This document shows, in pieces, positions 25,084 to 32,820 of a DNA stretch of 45,754 nt. The stretch covers positions 1 through 45,754 of the forward strand of contig JAJDUB010000038.1 in assembly GCA_022826885.1 (NCBI GenBank). The letters are read 5' to 3'. The stretch's first letter is position 1. Each line of letters begins with the position of its first letter. The translations under genes and the position numbers were made by a program. The notes beneath the pieces are model-generated. The model worked only from the letters and a program-made list of their open reading frames with translations, had not been told where the DNA came from and did no database searches. Source of the stretch: Gammaproteobacteria bacterium. Its GTDB lineage: Bacteria; Pseudomonadota; Gammaproteobacteria; Eutrophobiales; Eutrophobiaceae.

Positions 25084-25168
25084 TCGGGATACGCTTTTTT
25101 TATAAAGCAATTATCATTGAAAAAGGCTAATATAGTTACTACCTAGGGAAAAAACAGGAGAAAATAAG

Positions 25169-25447
25169 ATGTTGATATTAACACGCAGGATTGGCGAGTC
25201 TCTGATGATCGGGGATGATGTCAATGTAACCATACTCGGAATACGAGGCAACCAGGTCCGGATCGGAGTCAACGCTCCCAAAGAAATAGCGGTACACCGG
25301 GAGGAAATCTACGAACGCATTCAGCTTGAAAAGGTAAAGAAGGCGAAAGCCCAGCTTGCCCAGGAATACATGGATGAACCGGAGGACGGCGACGGAGGGC
25401 CGGAGGACAGTGATGGAAATTCGAGGGAAGATGACGAACATACTTAG
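25169..25447 (+). CDS. csrA: Carbon storage regulator CsrA (RsmA) with long acidic tail
   Basis: RNA-binding post-transcriptional regulator. Residues 1-56 match the CsrA fold, with [45 protein letters not shown] and the RNA-contact Arg in VHREEI intact. The usual length is 60-65 residues; here 92, with a C-terminal extension in which 12 of the last 26 residues are Asp or Glu. AGGAGA lies 7 nt before ATG 25169. The upstream 85 nt are AT-rich, but no convincing promoter could be assigned. tRNA-Ser follows, the common gammaproteobacterial layout. Confidence 0.95.
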   Translation: MLILTRRIGESLMIGDDVNVTILGIRGNQVRIGVNAPKEIAVHREEIYERIQLEKVKKAKAQLAQEYMDEPEDGDGGPEDSDGNSREDDEHT

Positions 25448-25455
25448 TCAACAGA

Positions 25456-25511
25456 CTGTATAGGGGTTAAAGACTTCTATACAGACATATCCGGGCCGGC
25501 CCAACCGGCCC
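25456..25511. other. Two inverted repeats between csrA and tRNA-Ser
   Basis: CTGTATAG (25456-25463) and its complement CTATACAG (25477-25484) form an 8-bp dyad with a 13-nt loop. Then GGGCCGG-CCCAA-CCGGCCC (25493-25511) forms a strong 7-bp GC hairpin ending 6 nt before the tRNA. They may mark the csrA transcript end or a processing site upstream of the tRNA. Confidence 0.4.
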
Positions 25512-25517
25512 GCCTAC

Positions 25518-25608
25518 GGAGAGGTGGCCGAGTGGCTGAAGGCGCTCCCCTGCTAAGGGAGTATGGGTTAAAAGCCCATCGAGGGTTCGAATCCCTCTCT
25601 CTCCGCCA
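25518..25608 (+). tRNA. tRNA-Ser (GCU)
   Basis: A 91-nt gene including the encoded CCA end. Acceptor stem GGAGAGG pairs with the 3' TCTCTCC before G and CCA. The anticodon loop CTGCTAA contains GCT at the anticodon. A long variable arm (GTATGGGTTAAAAGCCCATC region) is typical of class II serine tRNAs, and the T-loop reads GGTTCGAATCC. Reads AGC/AGU codons. Confidence 0.97.
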
Positions 25609-25752
25609 GAATTTAACTATAAGATATTGATATTAAAGGAATATTTTGTGTGGTTGATGGGTTAACATTTCTCGCAGAATGCTTGGCTCAGTTTATTGGG
25701 AGAAGACCACCTAAGGTATCAAGTCCACATCTTATGAACGATAAACAGGTGA

Positions 25753-25779
25753 TTTACAATCCTAAAATTCTGCTATAAT
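25753..25779 (+). promoter_or_regulatory. Putative promoter of BrnT-like operon
   Basis: Extended -10 TGCTATAAT (25771-25779) with a -35-like TTTACA (25753-25758) 15 nt upstream. GGAGG at 25797-25801 then gives a 7-nt spacing to ATG 25809. The rest of the 200-nt stretch after tRNA-Ser shows no other feature I can support. Confidence 0.5.
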
Positions 25780-25808
25780 TACATGGAAAGATACATGGAG
25801 GTCACAAC

Positions 25809-26093
25809 ATGGATATCGGATTTATATGGAACAAGGATAAATATCAGGAAGTTCGGAAGAAGCACCGAGTTCGATTTTACGAAGTGGTTGCTGCATTTGA
25901 TGATCCGAATGGATATGAAATCCAGGATCCGACAGGACATATAGACAGATGGGTCTGGACAGGAGCAACTGCGACTGGCCGGGTGTTAACCGTAACCTAT
26001 TCTGACGAAGATTTACCGTTATATCGTTTAATCACAGCATTTGACACGGAAGGAAGCCGACTTCATGAGTACTACCACAGAAATAGAAATTGA
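25809..26093 (+). CDS. BrnT-like (DUF497) toxin
   Basis: A 94-residue protein with the BrnT pattern: FIWNKDKYQEVRKKHRVRFYEVVAAFDDP, then a beta strand pair RWVWTGATATGRVLTVTYSDED and a C-terminal RLITAFDT...LHEYYH. BrnT toxins have a RelE-like fold and act as ribonucleases. The start is fixed by GGAGG 7 nt upstream. The partner gene overlaps by 29 nt in another frame, implying tight coupling as in toxin-antitoxin pairs. Similarity is moderate; a DUF497 relative with another role is possible. Confidence 0.65.
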   Translation: MDIGFIWNKDKYQEVRKKHRVRFYEVVAAFDDPNGYEIQDPTGHIDRWVWTGATATGRVLTVTYSDEDLPLYRLITAFDTEGSRLHEYYHRNRN

Positions 26094-26421
26094 TTACCAG
26101 GCTTACATGAGAGAGAACCCGCCGGACCTGCCCAACATAGTTCGCGGCCCGGAAGCACGCGAAAAACGCCGGGAGGCTGCCATGGAGCGGATGTTGCGAA
26201 AAAAGCAGGCTGAGGGCAAGACGAGGCAGTCTACTCAGAAAGAAGCTGGCCTGGTAAATGCTGCAACGGAAAAAGAAATTGACTACCAGTCATACCTGAT
26301 AGACTACCCACCGGATCTGACTGACATCCGGCGCGGGCCGGAGGCCCGTGAGAAACGCCGGGAAGCCGCCTTGAAACGGATGTTGCAGGATAAGCAGTCA
26401 GAAGACCAAGATACGCAGTAA
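26065..26421 (+). CDS. Hypothetical partner protein with internal duplication (possible antitoxin)
   Basis: A 118-residue hydrophilic protein made of two near-copies of a module of about 43 residues. Each copy runs EIDYQ-x-Y...PPDL...RGPEAREKRREAA-x-x-RML...KQ, at about residues 9-51 and 72-114. The GPEAREKRREAA stretch is identical in both. It is not BrnA-like (no ribbon-helix-helix recognised). Its position just after and overlapping the BrnT-like toxin gene suggests an antitoxin or neutralising partner, but no family is recognised. ATG 26065 is chosen; the frame is open from 26041. Confidence 0.6.
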   Translation: MSTTTEIEIDYQAYMRENPPDLPNIVRGPEAREKRREAAMERMLRKKQAEGKTRQSTQKEAGLVNAATEKEIDYQSYLIDYPPDLTDIRRGPEAREKRREAALKRMLQDKQSEDQDTQ

Positions 26422-26436
26422 GATTACGAAGCTCAA

Positions 26437-26449
26437 GGGGTCAGACCAG
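26437..26449. repeat. Possible half-element GGGGTCAGACCAG
   Basis: Begins with the same GGGGTCAG octamer as the 43-nt elements, in the 108-nt space between the duplicated-module gene and the phosphoesterase gene. No matching inverted arm is visible nearby. Possibly a truncated relative. Confidence 0.25.
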
Positions 26450-26529
26450 TTCAAAATCAAGCAATTTACCCGTCCGCATTGACCTTGCACTTCATTCCGG
26501 GGCCTTCGACCCGTCTTCAAACAACATGC

Positions 26530-27276
26530 TTATACCTCCACCGTCTTCATGACTGAAAACCCGGGCCTTGGAGGTTCGTCCTTGTACCCCCTGGGGTTGC
26601 CGACTACACGCGTGGCCCCTACCTGATAGTCAAACGGGGAATGAGTGTGGCCGGACACCCAGAGCTTCGCTCCAACGTACTGCACCAGCGGTTTGGCATC
26701 GTTGATGAAATACGGATTGAACGGGTCACCTTTATACAATTCCTGGTCGATTGCCTCCAGTGTGGGTGGAAAATGCGTGACGACCACGTCCACCTTGCCG
26801 GCCTGTGCCGTTATGTTCTCTGACACGCGTCGGAATTCCTCTGCATGCTTGAACGTGTTCCAGTCTTCGGTCAGCGTGAAATCAGAAATCATCATGGTAT
26901 AGCGAACATGGTGCATGGGGTCGCCCCAGAAATCCGAACACCACTCCGCGCCGTAGAAGCGCAGACCCTGGATCTCGGCCGCGTCATCGTTGAGATAATG
27001 AAATCCCTCGTTGGCGTCCGCGAACGCGCGCCAGAAGGCGTCCACGTCCGGCTTGGTGGCGTGGTAGTACTCGTGATTACCCGGCACGAAAATGACCGGT
27101 GAGATGCCGAGCTCGCGGCGGATGAACGGCAGGCCGAATTTACGTTTACCGTTCACGATATCCCCGGCCAGAATGAGCAGGTCCCGGGTCCGGTCCGGCG
27201 CGAACTGGTGCGTCGGGGATGGCAAGTCCCGGTGCCACAACTCTAAATGCAGGTCCGATGCGATCTGGATTTTCAT
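26530..27276 (-). CDS. Calcineurin-like metallophosphoesterase
   Basis: A 248-residue predicted dinuclear-metal phosphoesterase. All five family motifs are present in order: SDLHLE (residues 7-12), LAGDIVNGK (about 36), GNHEYY (about 66), VVTHFPP (about 169) and SGHTHSPFDY (about 208). No signal peptide or membrane segment, so cytoplasmic. Substrate unknown; proteins of this size act on diverse phosphoesters. Start ATG at 27276. Downstream gene and the lipid kinase upstream of it are on the same strand but 109 nt apart. Confidence 0.88.
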   Translation of the reverse strand: MKIQIASDLHLELWHRDLPSPTHQFAPDRTRDLLILAGDIVNGKRKFGLPFIRRELGISPVIFVPGNHEYYHATKPDVDAFWRAFADANEGFHYLNDDAAEIQGLRFYGAEWCSDFWGDPMHHVRYTMMISDFTLTEDWNTFKHAEEFRRVSENITAQAGKVDVVVTHFPPTLEAIDQELYKGDPFNPYFINDAKPLVQYVGAKLWVSGHTHSPFDYQVGATRVVGNPRGYKDEPPRPGFSVMKTVEV

Positions 27277-27353
27277 GCTATTCCTCGTACATTATCTTCC
27301 TGTAGTTATCGCGTGCACCGGGCGCCTCACACTGCTCTGCTCAGGAAAATACT

Positions 27354-27379
27354 TGTGCATTGTGCGACCTGACCCCATG
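27354..27379. repeat. 26-nt repeat, copy A (TGTGCGACCTGACCCC core)
   Basis: Identical over 26 nt to 41282-41307. The complement strand begins CATGGGGTCAGGTCGCAC, so it shares the GGGGTCAG hallmark of the other elements. It lies just downstream of the lipid kinase stop (minus strand) and upstream of the phosphoesterase gene. Confidence 0.85.
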
Positions 27380-27385
27380 CAGGTA

Positions 27386-28294
27386 TCATTCCGCGGGCGC
27401 TATGACAGTCAAGCCCCGTTCAACTATTGCAACTGTCGCGGGGGTCTGGCAGACCCGTTCCCCGTCGGCGTAAAGGAGTATCGGCGGCGATGTTTCGATG
27501 GTCAGTGACTTTGTGCGGTGCATCCGGACGGCACGATGTCCGGCATGTCCTCCCCAGAAAAGGGTAAAAAGCATACGCAAAACGGTTCTACGGGGAACAC
27601 GTTCAATAATACAGACATCAAACAACCCGTCATCTATAATTGCCGCCGGCACAATTTTCATCCCACCGCCATAACCGGACGTGATGCCGGTGGCTGTCAG
27701 AAGGATTTCACCTTCGTAGGAGCCGAAATCGCCTTCAAGGCGAGCAACAATCGATTGGTAACTGAAAAGCGTTCTGATTGCCGTATAGACATAAGAAGCT
27801 GTTCCGGAAAAAGGCGCGCCCTCGTCAGCTACGCGCCGAGTGACTTCAGCATCGAACCCACACGTTAAAATCGTAATGAAATAATGTTCTCCAACCTTGC
27901 CGAGGTCAACCTGGCGCGTAGCCCCGTTCAACAGCACTTCGATGGCTTCGGCAGGCTTTGTGGGAATCTTCAACGCCTCAGCGAAATCGTTTCCTCTCCC
28001 GCACGGCAGAACGCCAAGCACCACGTCCGGCTTCTCTGCAATCGCGTTGACAACCTCGTGAATTGTACCGTCACCGCCACAGGCAATAATCCAGTGTGAA
28101 CCGTTGTCAACGGCTTTGCGTGCGATCCGGTTTGCGTCACCGGGTTGAGTGGTCAGCTCCAGTTGTCCTGTGTACCCACCGGTTGTAAGACGCTGAAACG
28201 CCTGTCTACCAACTGCGGCAGCCTTGCCTTTCCCTGAAATTGGGTTAGTGATTAATACAAAGTCCCGGTGTGGATGTTGAGTGCTGATTGACAT
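27386..28294 (-). CDS. Diacylglycerol kinase/YegS-like lipid kinase
   Basis: A 302-residue protein of the DAGK catalytic family. Family marks are LITNPISGKGKA (about residues 15-26), IIACGGDGTIHEVVNA (about 73-88), LGVLPCGRGNDFAEAL (about 98-113) and a later GYGGGMKIVPAAIIDDGLFDVCII. Such enzymes phosphorylate diacylglycerol, phosphatidylglycerol or sphingoid lipids; the substrate cannot be told. ATG 28294 gives MSISTQHPHRDFVLITNP; an ATG at 28330 would add 12 residues with no conserved content. Cytoplasmic or membrane-peripheral. Confidence 0.88.
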   Translation of the reverse strand: MSISTQHPHRDFVLITNPISGKGKAAAVGRQAFQRLTTGGYTGQLELTTQPGDANRIARKAVDNGSHWIIACGGDGTIHEVVNAIAEKPDVVLGVLPCGRGNDFAEALKIPTKPAEAIEVLLNGATRQVDLGKVGEHYFITILTCGFDAEVTRRVADEGAPFSGTASYVYTAIRTLFSYQSIVARLEGDFGSYEGEILLTATGITSGYGGGMKIVPAAIIDDGLFDVCIIERVPRRTVLRMLFTLFWGGHAGHRAVRMHRTKSLTIETSPPILLYADGERVCQTPATVAIVERGLTVIAPAE

Positions 28295-28446
28295 ACGCTC
28301 CGGACTGTGATGGTGTCTCCAACCTCTCACGCTTTAAATCACTGTCTTGCCCCGGCATTGTTCTGGTTCAATACCTACGAGACATAGCTCGTACATCCTC
28401 GGCTGCTTCAAGCGCTTGTCTGAATCAATATAACGGTGCAGTGTAT

Positions 28447-28486
28447 AGTTTACATTAACGTCAATGATATTGTGCCAGTGTAAACT
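28447..28486. promoter_or_regulatory. Spaced dyad upstream of DUF924 gene
   Basis: AGTTTACA (28447-28454) and its complement TGTAAACT (28479-28486) are separated by 24 nt and end 10 nt before ATG 28497. Such a dyad could be an operator or a leader hairpin that hides the start region. The rest of the space between the divergent lipid kinase and DUF924 genes shows no clear promoter. Confidence 0.35.
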
Positions 28487-28496
28487 GCCCGCTCCA

Positions 28497-29048
28497 ATGA
28501 AAAACCAAGCCCGAATTGAAGAGATTCTCAAGTTCTGGTTCGACGACCTCTCTCCAGACGATTGGTTCGAGAGCGACGAGGCGGTTGACAGCCACATCCG
28601 CGAACGTTTCCAGGAACTGCATGAAACCCTGCTGGAACAGGTTCCCGAAACCTGGCGGAGTAGCGCTCGCGGTTGCCTGGCGGCCGTGATCGTTCTCGAT
28701 CAGTTTCCACGCAACATGTACCGGGGCACCTCCCGCGCATTTGCCGCGGATGACGCCGCGCTATCTCTCGCCAAGGAGGCCCTGGCGCGCGGATTCGACC
28801 AGGCATTGTCGATAGACGAACGGAAATTCCTGTATATGCCGTTTGAGCACAGCGAAAATCCCGCCGAGCAAGCGCGCTCGATTGAGCTTTTCGGTACCCT
28901 GGAAAGCGAACTGGACCTCGACTATGCTCGCCGGCACAAGGAAATAATCGACCGGTTCGGGCGGTTTCCACACCGCAACGCGGTACTCGGGCGGGTTTCT
29001 ACCCCTGAAGAAATCGAATTTATCAAAGAGCCTGACTCTTCGTTCTGA
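28497..29048 (+). CDS. DUF924 family protein
   Basis: A 183-residue helical protein of the DUF924 family, structurally TPR-like. Recognised motifs are IEEILKFWFDD (residues 7-17), VIVLDQFPRNMYRGT (about 61-75), ALARGFDQ, FLYMPFEHSE (about 105-114) and HKEIIDRFGRFPHRNAVLGR. Function is unknown across the family. The frame is open further upstream to 28464, but ATG 28497 matches where the family begins. Convergent with the downstream short-chain dehydrogenase gene. Confidence 0.9.
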   Translation: MKNQARIEEILKFWFDDLSPDDWFESDEAVDSHIRERFQELHETLLEQVPETWRSSARGCLAAVIVLDQFPRNMYRGTSRAFAADDAALSLAKEALARGFDQALSIDERKFLYMPFEHSENPAEQARSIELFGTLESELDLDYARRHKEIIDRFGRFPHRNAVLGRVSTPEEIEFIKEPDSSF

Positions 29049-29104
29049 TACGCAATAACATTGTGTCAGCGGAGTCGGCCCCGCAGAGAGAAATTGTCGC
29101 GCCC

Positions 29105-29884
29105 TCAGAAGCCGTGAATCTGTTTCATGATATGAGCATTCATCCCGCCATCTATCGAAATGTTGGCGCCGTTCATCCAACTGCTTTCGTCACTGCATAG
29201 AAAAGCCACCAGCGGCGCGATTTCTTCCGGTGTGCCGGCCCTTCCCATGATCCGCATGTCTTCTTCCGCGCGCGGGCCCAGGGTCTCCAGGAAGTCTCCC
29301 AGTATGGGTGTCGCCACCGGTCCGGGGCTTACGGCGTTGACGCGAATGCTCCGGTCCCGCCAGGTATTCCAGTTCTGCATGGTCCACACGACCAGCACCT
29401 CCTTGGAGAAGAAGTAGCTGCGAGGCCCTTCAATTTTCAGCTCTTCGCACAAGGCTCCCGCATTTTCGAAATCGGCGTTTTCAATAAAGCGTGATATATC
29501 GGCAACTGCCTGGGGCCAGCCCACGCCGGCCAGGGATGCCATATTGACGATTGATCCGCCGTCGTTGATGCTGCCGATAATGCGTTCGGTAAAGTAACGC
29601 AGGCCGATGAAATTAACGGTTACCACGGTCACGACCGGGGCAGTCGGCGGCACGCCGGCGATATTGCACAGTGCATCGGCGCTACCGCTGAATTGATCCA
29701 CGGCATTGTTTATAGATGCGCGGTCAGTGAAGTCAACATGTATATACTCATCCACGTACGCCGGGGGCTTGTTGCGGTCAAAACCGATAATGGTTGCGCC
29801 CTGCTCCTGCATAATCTTTGCACTCTGCTGACCAATTCCTGATGCGGCGCCTGTTACTATTATTCTTTTACCGGATAGATTCAT
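29105..29884 (-). CDS. Short-chain dehydrogenase/reductase, coniferyl-alcohol-dehydrogenase-like
   Basis: A 259-residue NAD(P)-dependent classical SDR. Rossmann motif GAASGIGQQ (residues 12-20); IGFDRN gives an acidic residue after strand 2, suggesting NAD preference; CNIAGVP replaces NNAG as in CalA-type coniferyl-alcohol dehydrogenases; catalytic YFFSK (Y-x-x-x-K) sits near residue 167; and VSPGPVATPIL and WMNGANISIDGGM close the fold. The sequence plan, including the extra segment before the catalytic Tyr, resembles bacterial coniferyl-alcohol dehydrogenase, an aromatic side-chain oxidase. It lies a few kilobases from ring-cleavage genes, which fits, but the substrate is inferred. Confidence 0.82.
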   Translation of the reverse strand: MNLSGKRIIVTGAASGIGQQSAKIMQEQGATIIGFDRNKPPAYVDEYIHVDFTDRASINNAVDQFSGSADALCNIAGVPPTAPVVTVVTVNFIGLRYFTERIIGSINDGGSIVNMASLAGVGWPQAVADISRFIENADFENAGALCEELKIEGPRSYFFSKEVLVVWTMQNWNTWRDRSIRVNAVSPGPVATPILGDFLETLGPRAEEDMRIMGRAGTPEEIAPLVAFLCSDESSWMNGANISIDGGMNAHIMKQIHGF

Positions 29885-29980
29885 TTACACATCCCCATGT
29901 CGAAAAAAATAAAAACAATAGCGTAATACCGTCAGATATCAAGGAGAAAGAGCGCTATGATCGATCGCCCCGATAATGGC

Positions 29981-29986
29981 TATAAT
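29981..29986 (+). promoter_or_regulatory. Putative -10 box of fhs
   Basis: A perfect TATAAT 45 nt before the fhs start. No good -35 at 16-18 nt; TGATCG is the nearest. GAGGA lies about 10 nt before ATG 30031. Confidence 0.3.
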
Positions 29987-30030
29987 ATGCCGTTCACTGG
30001 AAAACAATAAATACTCTGAGGATTGTTCCC

Positions 30031-31707
30031 ATGCTATCAGACATCGAGATTGCCCAGCGGGCAAGTAAAAAACAGATCATCGACCTCGCCGCCGAACAGT
30101 ACGGCATCGGCAGCGAGCACCTGGAGCCTTACGGCCATTACAAGGCCAAGCTGTCGCTGGATTACATCGACAGCCTGAAAGACAACGCCGACGGCAAGCT
30201 GATCCTCACCACCGCCATCAGCCCCACCCCGGCGGGAGAGGGCAAGACCACCACCACGGTCGGCCTGGGCGACGCCATGAACAGGATCGGCAAACAGACC
30301 CTGATCTGTCTGCGCGAGCCGTCACTCGGCCCTTGCTTCGGTGTCAAGGGCGGCGCGGCAGGCGGCGGTTATGCCCAGGTGGTGCCCATGGAGGACATCA
30401 ACCTGCACTTCACCGGCGATTTTCACGCCATCGGCGCCGCGCATAACCTGCTCTCGGCAATGGTGGACAACCACATCAACCACGGCAACCGCCTGAACCT
30501 GGACCCGCGCCTGATTGCCTGGAAACGGGTCGTGGACATGAATGACCGGGCCTTGCGCAAAATCGTCATCTCCCTGGGCGGCACGCCCAACGGCTTCCCG
30601 CGGGAGGACGGTTACGACATCACCGTCGCCTCCGAAGTCATGGCCATCTTCTGCCTGGCCACTTCCCTGGCCGACCTGAAGGAACGCCTCGGCAACATCG
30701 TTATCGGTTACACCCGGGGCGACAGGAAACCGGTGCACGCCCGCGACCTGAACGCCCACGGCGCCATGGCGGCACTGCTGAAAGACGCCATCAAGCCGAA
30801 CCTGGTGCAGACCCTGGAGAACAACCTGGCCATCGTGCATGGCGGTCCGTTCGCCAACATCGCCCATGGCTGCAACAGCGTGACTGCCACCAAAACCGCG
30901 TTGAAACTGGCCGACTACGTGATCACCGAGGCCGGCTTCGGCGCCGACCTGGGCGCGGAGAAATTCATCGACATCAAGTGCCGCATGGCAGGCTTGAACC
31001 CCGCGGCCGTGGTGCTGGTGGCCACCATCCGGGCCATGAAATACCATGGCGGGGTGAACAGGGAAGACCTGAACGTGGAGAACCTGGAGGCGCTGGACAA
31101 GGGTCTGATCAACCTGGAGCGTCACCTGAACAACATCCAGCAACACTACGGGCTGCCCTGCGTGGTGTCCATCAACCACTTCACCCACGATACCGATGCG
31201 GAGATCGAGATGCTGAAAAGCCGGGTCGAGGCGCAGGGCGGCAAAGCGGTAGTGGCCCGCCACTGGGCCGCGGGCGGCGCCGGCGCCGAAGAACTGGCTC
31301 GCACCGTTGCAGACGTGGTCGACAACAACCCAGGCAGCCACAGTTACGTGTATGAGGACGACGCTACCCTGTGGGAAAAGATAGAGGCCGTGGCCAGGAA
31401 GATCTACGGCGCCGGCAGCGTCACCGCCAACAGCAAGGTGCGTGCGGAGATCGACAAGCTGAGCCGGGAATACGGCAGCTTCCCGGTGTGCATGGCAAAG
31501 ACCCAGATGTCCTTTACCGCCGACCCCACGGTCCGCGGCGCGCCGGAAGGTCACAGCGTGGAAGTCAGCGAAGTCCGGCTCTCGAACGGGGCCGGGTTTA
31601 TCGTGGCCATCGCCGGCAACATGATGACCATGCCGGGATTGCCCAAAGTCCCCGCCGCCGAAAAGATCGACGTGGACGCCGAGGGCAATATTACCGGGCT
31701 ATTCTGA
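30031..31707 (+). CDS. fhs: Formate-tetrahydrofolate ligase
   Basis: ATP-dependent synthesis of 10-formyl-tetrahydrofolate from formate, a one-carbon assimilation step. The 558-residue length is normal. The P-loop-like [17 protein letters not shown] begins near residue 66, followed by the family signatures [37 protein letters not shown] and [18 protein letters not shown], and the C-terminal [16 protein letters not shown]. It overlaps the convergent alcohol dehydrogenase gene by 17 nt. No other folate genes accompany it. Confidence 0.98.
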   Translation: MLSDIEIAQRASKKQIIDLAAEQYGIGSEHLEPYGHYKAKLSLDYIDSLKDNADGKLILTTAISPTPAGEGKTTTTVGLGDAMNRIGKQTLICLREPSLGPCFGVKGGAAGGGYAQVVPMEDINLHFTGDFHAIGAAHNLLSAMVDNHINHGNRLNLDPRLIAWKRVVDMNDRALRKIVISLGGTPNGFPREDGYDITVASEVMAIFCLATSLADLKERLGNIVIGYTRGDRKPVHARDLNAHGAMAALLKDAIKPNLVQTLENNLAIVHGGPFANIAHGCNSVTATKTALKLADYVITEAGFGADLGAEKFIDIKCRMAGLNPAAVVLVATIRAMKYHGGVNREDLNVENLEALDKGLINLERHLNNIQQHYGLPCVVSINHFTHDTDAEIEMLKSRVEAQGGKAVVARHWAAGGAGAEELARTVADVVDNNPGSHSYVYEDDATLWEKIEAVARKIYGAGSVTANSKVRAEIDKLSREYGSFPVCMAKTQMSFTADPTVRGAPEGHSVEVSEVRLSNGAGFIVAIAGNMMTMPGLPKVPAAEKIDVDAEGNITGLF

Positions 31708-32704
31708 GCACCTTTGCGCCCCTCACGGGCTCGAATTTCAGCGCCAGTAGCGCCTTGTTGGCGTCCTCGAGCGCATGGCTCTCGGTCTCCGGCCGAATGG
31801 GTATGGCCGCGGCGATGGCCAGGAACTCCCGGATGTCCCGGCGGGTGATGTTGGCGACACTCTTGATCTCCTTCTCGCGCCACAGGTGTTCGCCATAGTC
31901 GAGACTCAGCAAGGCCTCCTTGTCGTTATCTTCCTTGCGGATGGCGTTGATGACCAGGCGCCCACCCGGCCGCAGGTTCCGCATCGCCTCCACTACCGGT
32001 TTCCACGCCGGAGTGGTATCGATGACGGCGTGTAACGGATGGGGACAGCGATCGGCGCCGTCACCGGCCCAGACTGCTCCGCACTCCAGCGCGAACTCCC
32101 GCGCGGACGCATCCCTGGCGAAGACGTAAACATCCGTACCCGGGTACAGGTGGCGCGCCAGTTGCAGCACCAGGTGCGCCGAACCGCCGAACCCGGTCAG
32201 GCCCAGCCGGTCGCTGTCGTTGACCTGCGCCAGTTTCAATGCCCGGTAACCGATGGCGCCGGCGCACAACAGGGGCGCGGCCTGCTCGTCGGTGAAAACA
32301 TCCGGGATGGGGTAGGCGTATTGCTCGGGCACGGTCATGTACTCGGCATAACCACCGTTGACGTCCTTGCCCGTCGCGCGGAAATCAGGGCTGAGGTTTT
32401 CATCCTGACCGCCATCGGAGTGGTGGATCCACCCAACACCGACGCGCTGTCCCGGTTCAAACACCCGAGCTCCCTCGCCGGATTTCTCAACGACCCCGAC
32501 GACCTCATGTCCCGGAACCACGGGAAGCCGGGGAGGCGTCAGGCGGCCTTCTATTTCATCCAGTTCCGTATGGCAGACGCCGCAGGCGGACACCTTGATC
32601 AGAATCTCATCGGGTCCCGGTTCCGGCATAGGCAGATCCGCTGGTTGCAGCGGATTCCTGCCAGGTTCCAGCGGAGCGGTTTCGGCTATTATCATTGCTT
32701 TCAT
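31691..32704 (-). CDS. Zinc-type alcohol dehydrogenase lacking the structural-zinc cysteines
   Basis: A 337-residue medium-chain dehydrogenase. Catalytic zinc ligands are seen in CGVCHTELD (Cys41), GHEVVG (His66) and LLCAGAIGY (Cys near 147). The coenzyme domain has a degenerate GFGGSAH in place of G-x-G-x-x-G. In relatives the segment after RVGVGW carries four Cys for a structural zinc; here it reads [20 protein letters not shown] with no Cys. The flanking sequence ([19 protein letters not shown]) is otherwise well conserved, so this is a family member that lost the structural metal. Its 3' end overlaps fhs. Substrate unknown. Confidence 0.85.
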   Translation of the reverse strand: MKAMIIAETAPLEPGRNPLQPADLPMPEPGPDEILIKVSACGVCHTELDEIEGRLTPPRLPVVPGHEVVGVVEKSGEGARVFEPGQRVGVGWIHHSDGGQDENLSPDFRATGKDVNGGYAEYMTVPEQYAYPIPDVFTDEQAAPLLCAGAIGYRALKLAQVNDSDRLGLTGFGGSAHLVLQLARHLYPGTDVYVFARDASAREFALECGAVWAGDGADRCPHPLHAVIDTTPAWKPVVEAMRNLRPGGRLVINAIRKEDNDKEALLSLDYGEHLWREKEIKSVANITRRDIREFLAIAAAIPIRPETESHALEDANKALLALKFEPVRGAKVLRIAR

Positions 32705-32740
32705 GGAGGTGAGTCATTATAGTGGCAAACTCTTTCATGT

Positions 32741-32817
32741 GCGCCCGTAGCTCAGCTGGATAGAGTACCTGGCTACGAACCAGGCGGTCGGGAGTTCGAA
32801 TCTCTCCGGGCGCGCCA
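32741..32817 (+). tRNA. tRNA-Arg (ACG)
   Basis: A 77-nt gene including the encoded CCA. Acceptor stem GCGCCCG pairs with CGGGCGC. The D-arm is GCTCAGCTGGATAGAG; the anticodon arm CCTGG-CTACGAA-CCAGG has ACG at the anticodon (A34 would be inosine). The T-arm is GGGAG-TTCGAAT-CTCTCC. It lies on the plus strand between two minus-strand catabolic genes; no duplicated 3' end (attachment site) was found by eye. Confidence 0.96.
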
Positions 32818-32820
32818 TTT

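Noticed and set aside
25093..25108. GCTTT/AAAGC hairpin after lysC as a terminator
   Set aside because: Only five mostly A-T pairs with an A/T loop; too weak to call.
30322..31554. 410-codon minus-strand frame opposite fhs
   Set aside because: fhs is unambiguous; the frame is its GC-rich shadow.
32041..32048. GGGGACAG inside the alcohol dehydrogenase gene
   Set aside because: No inverted partner; single octamer likely by chance.
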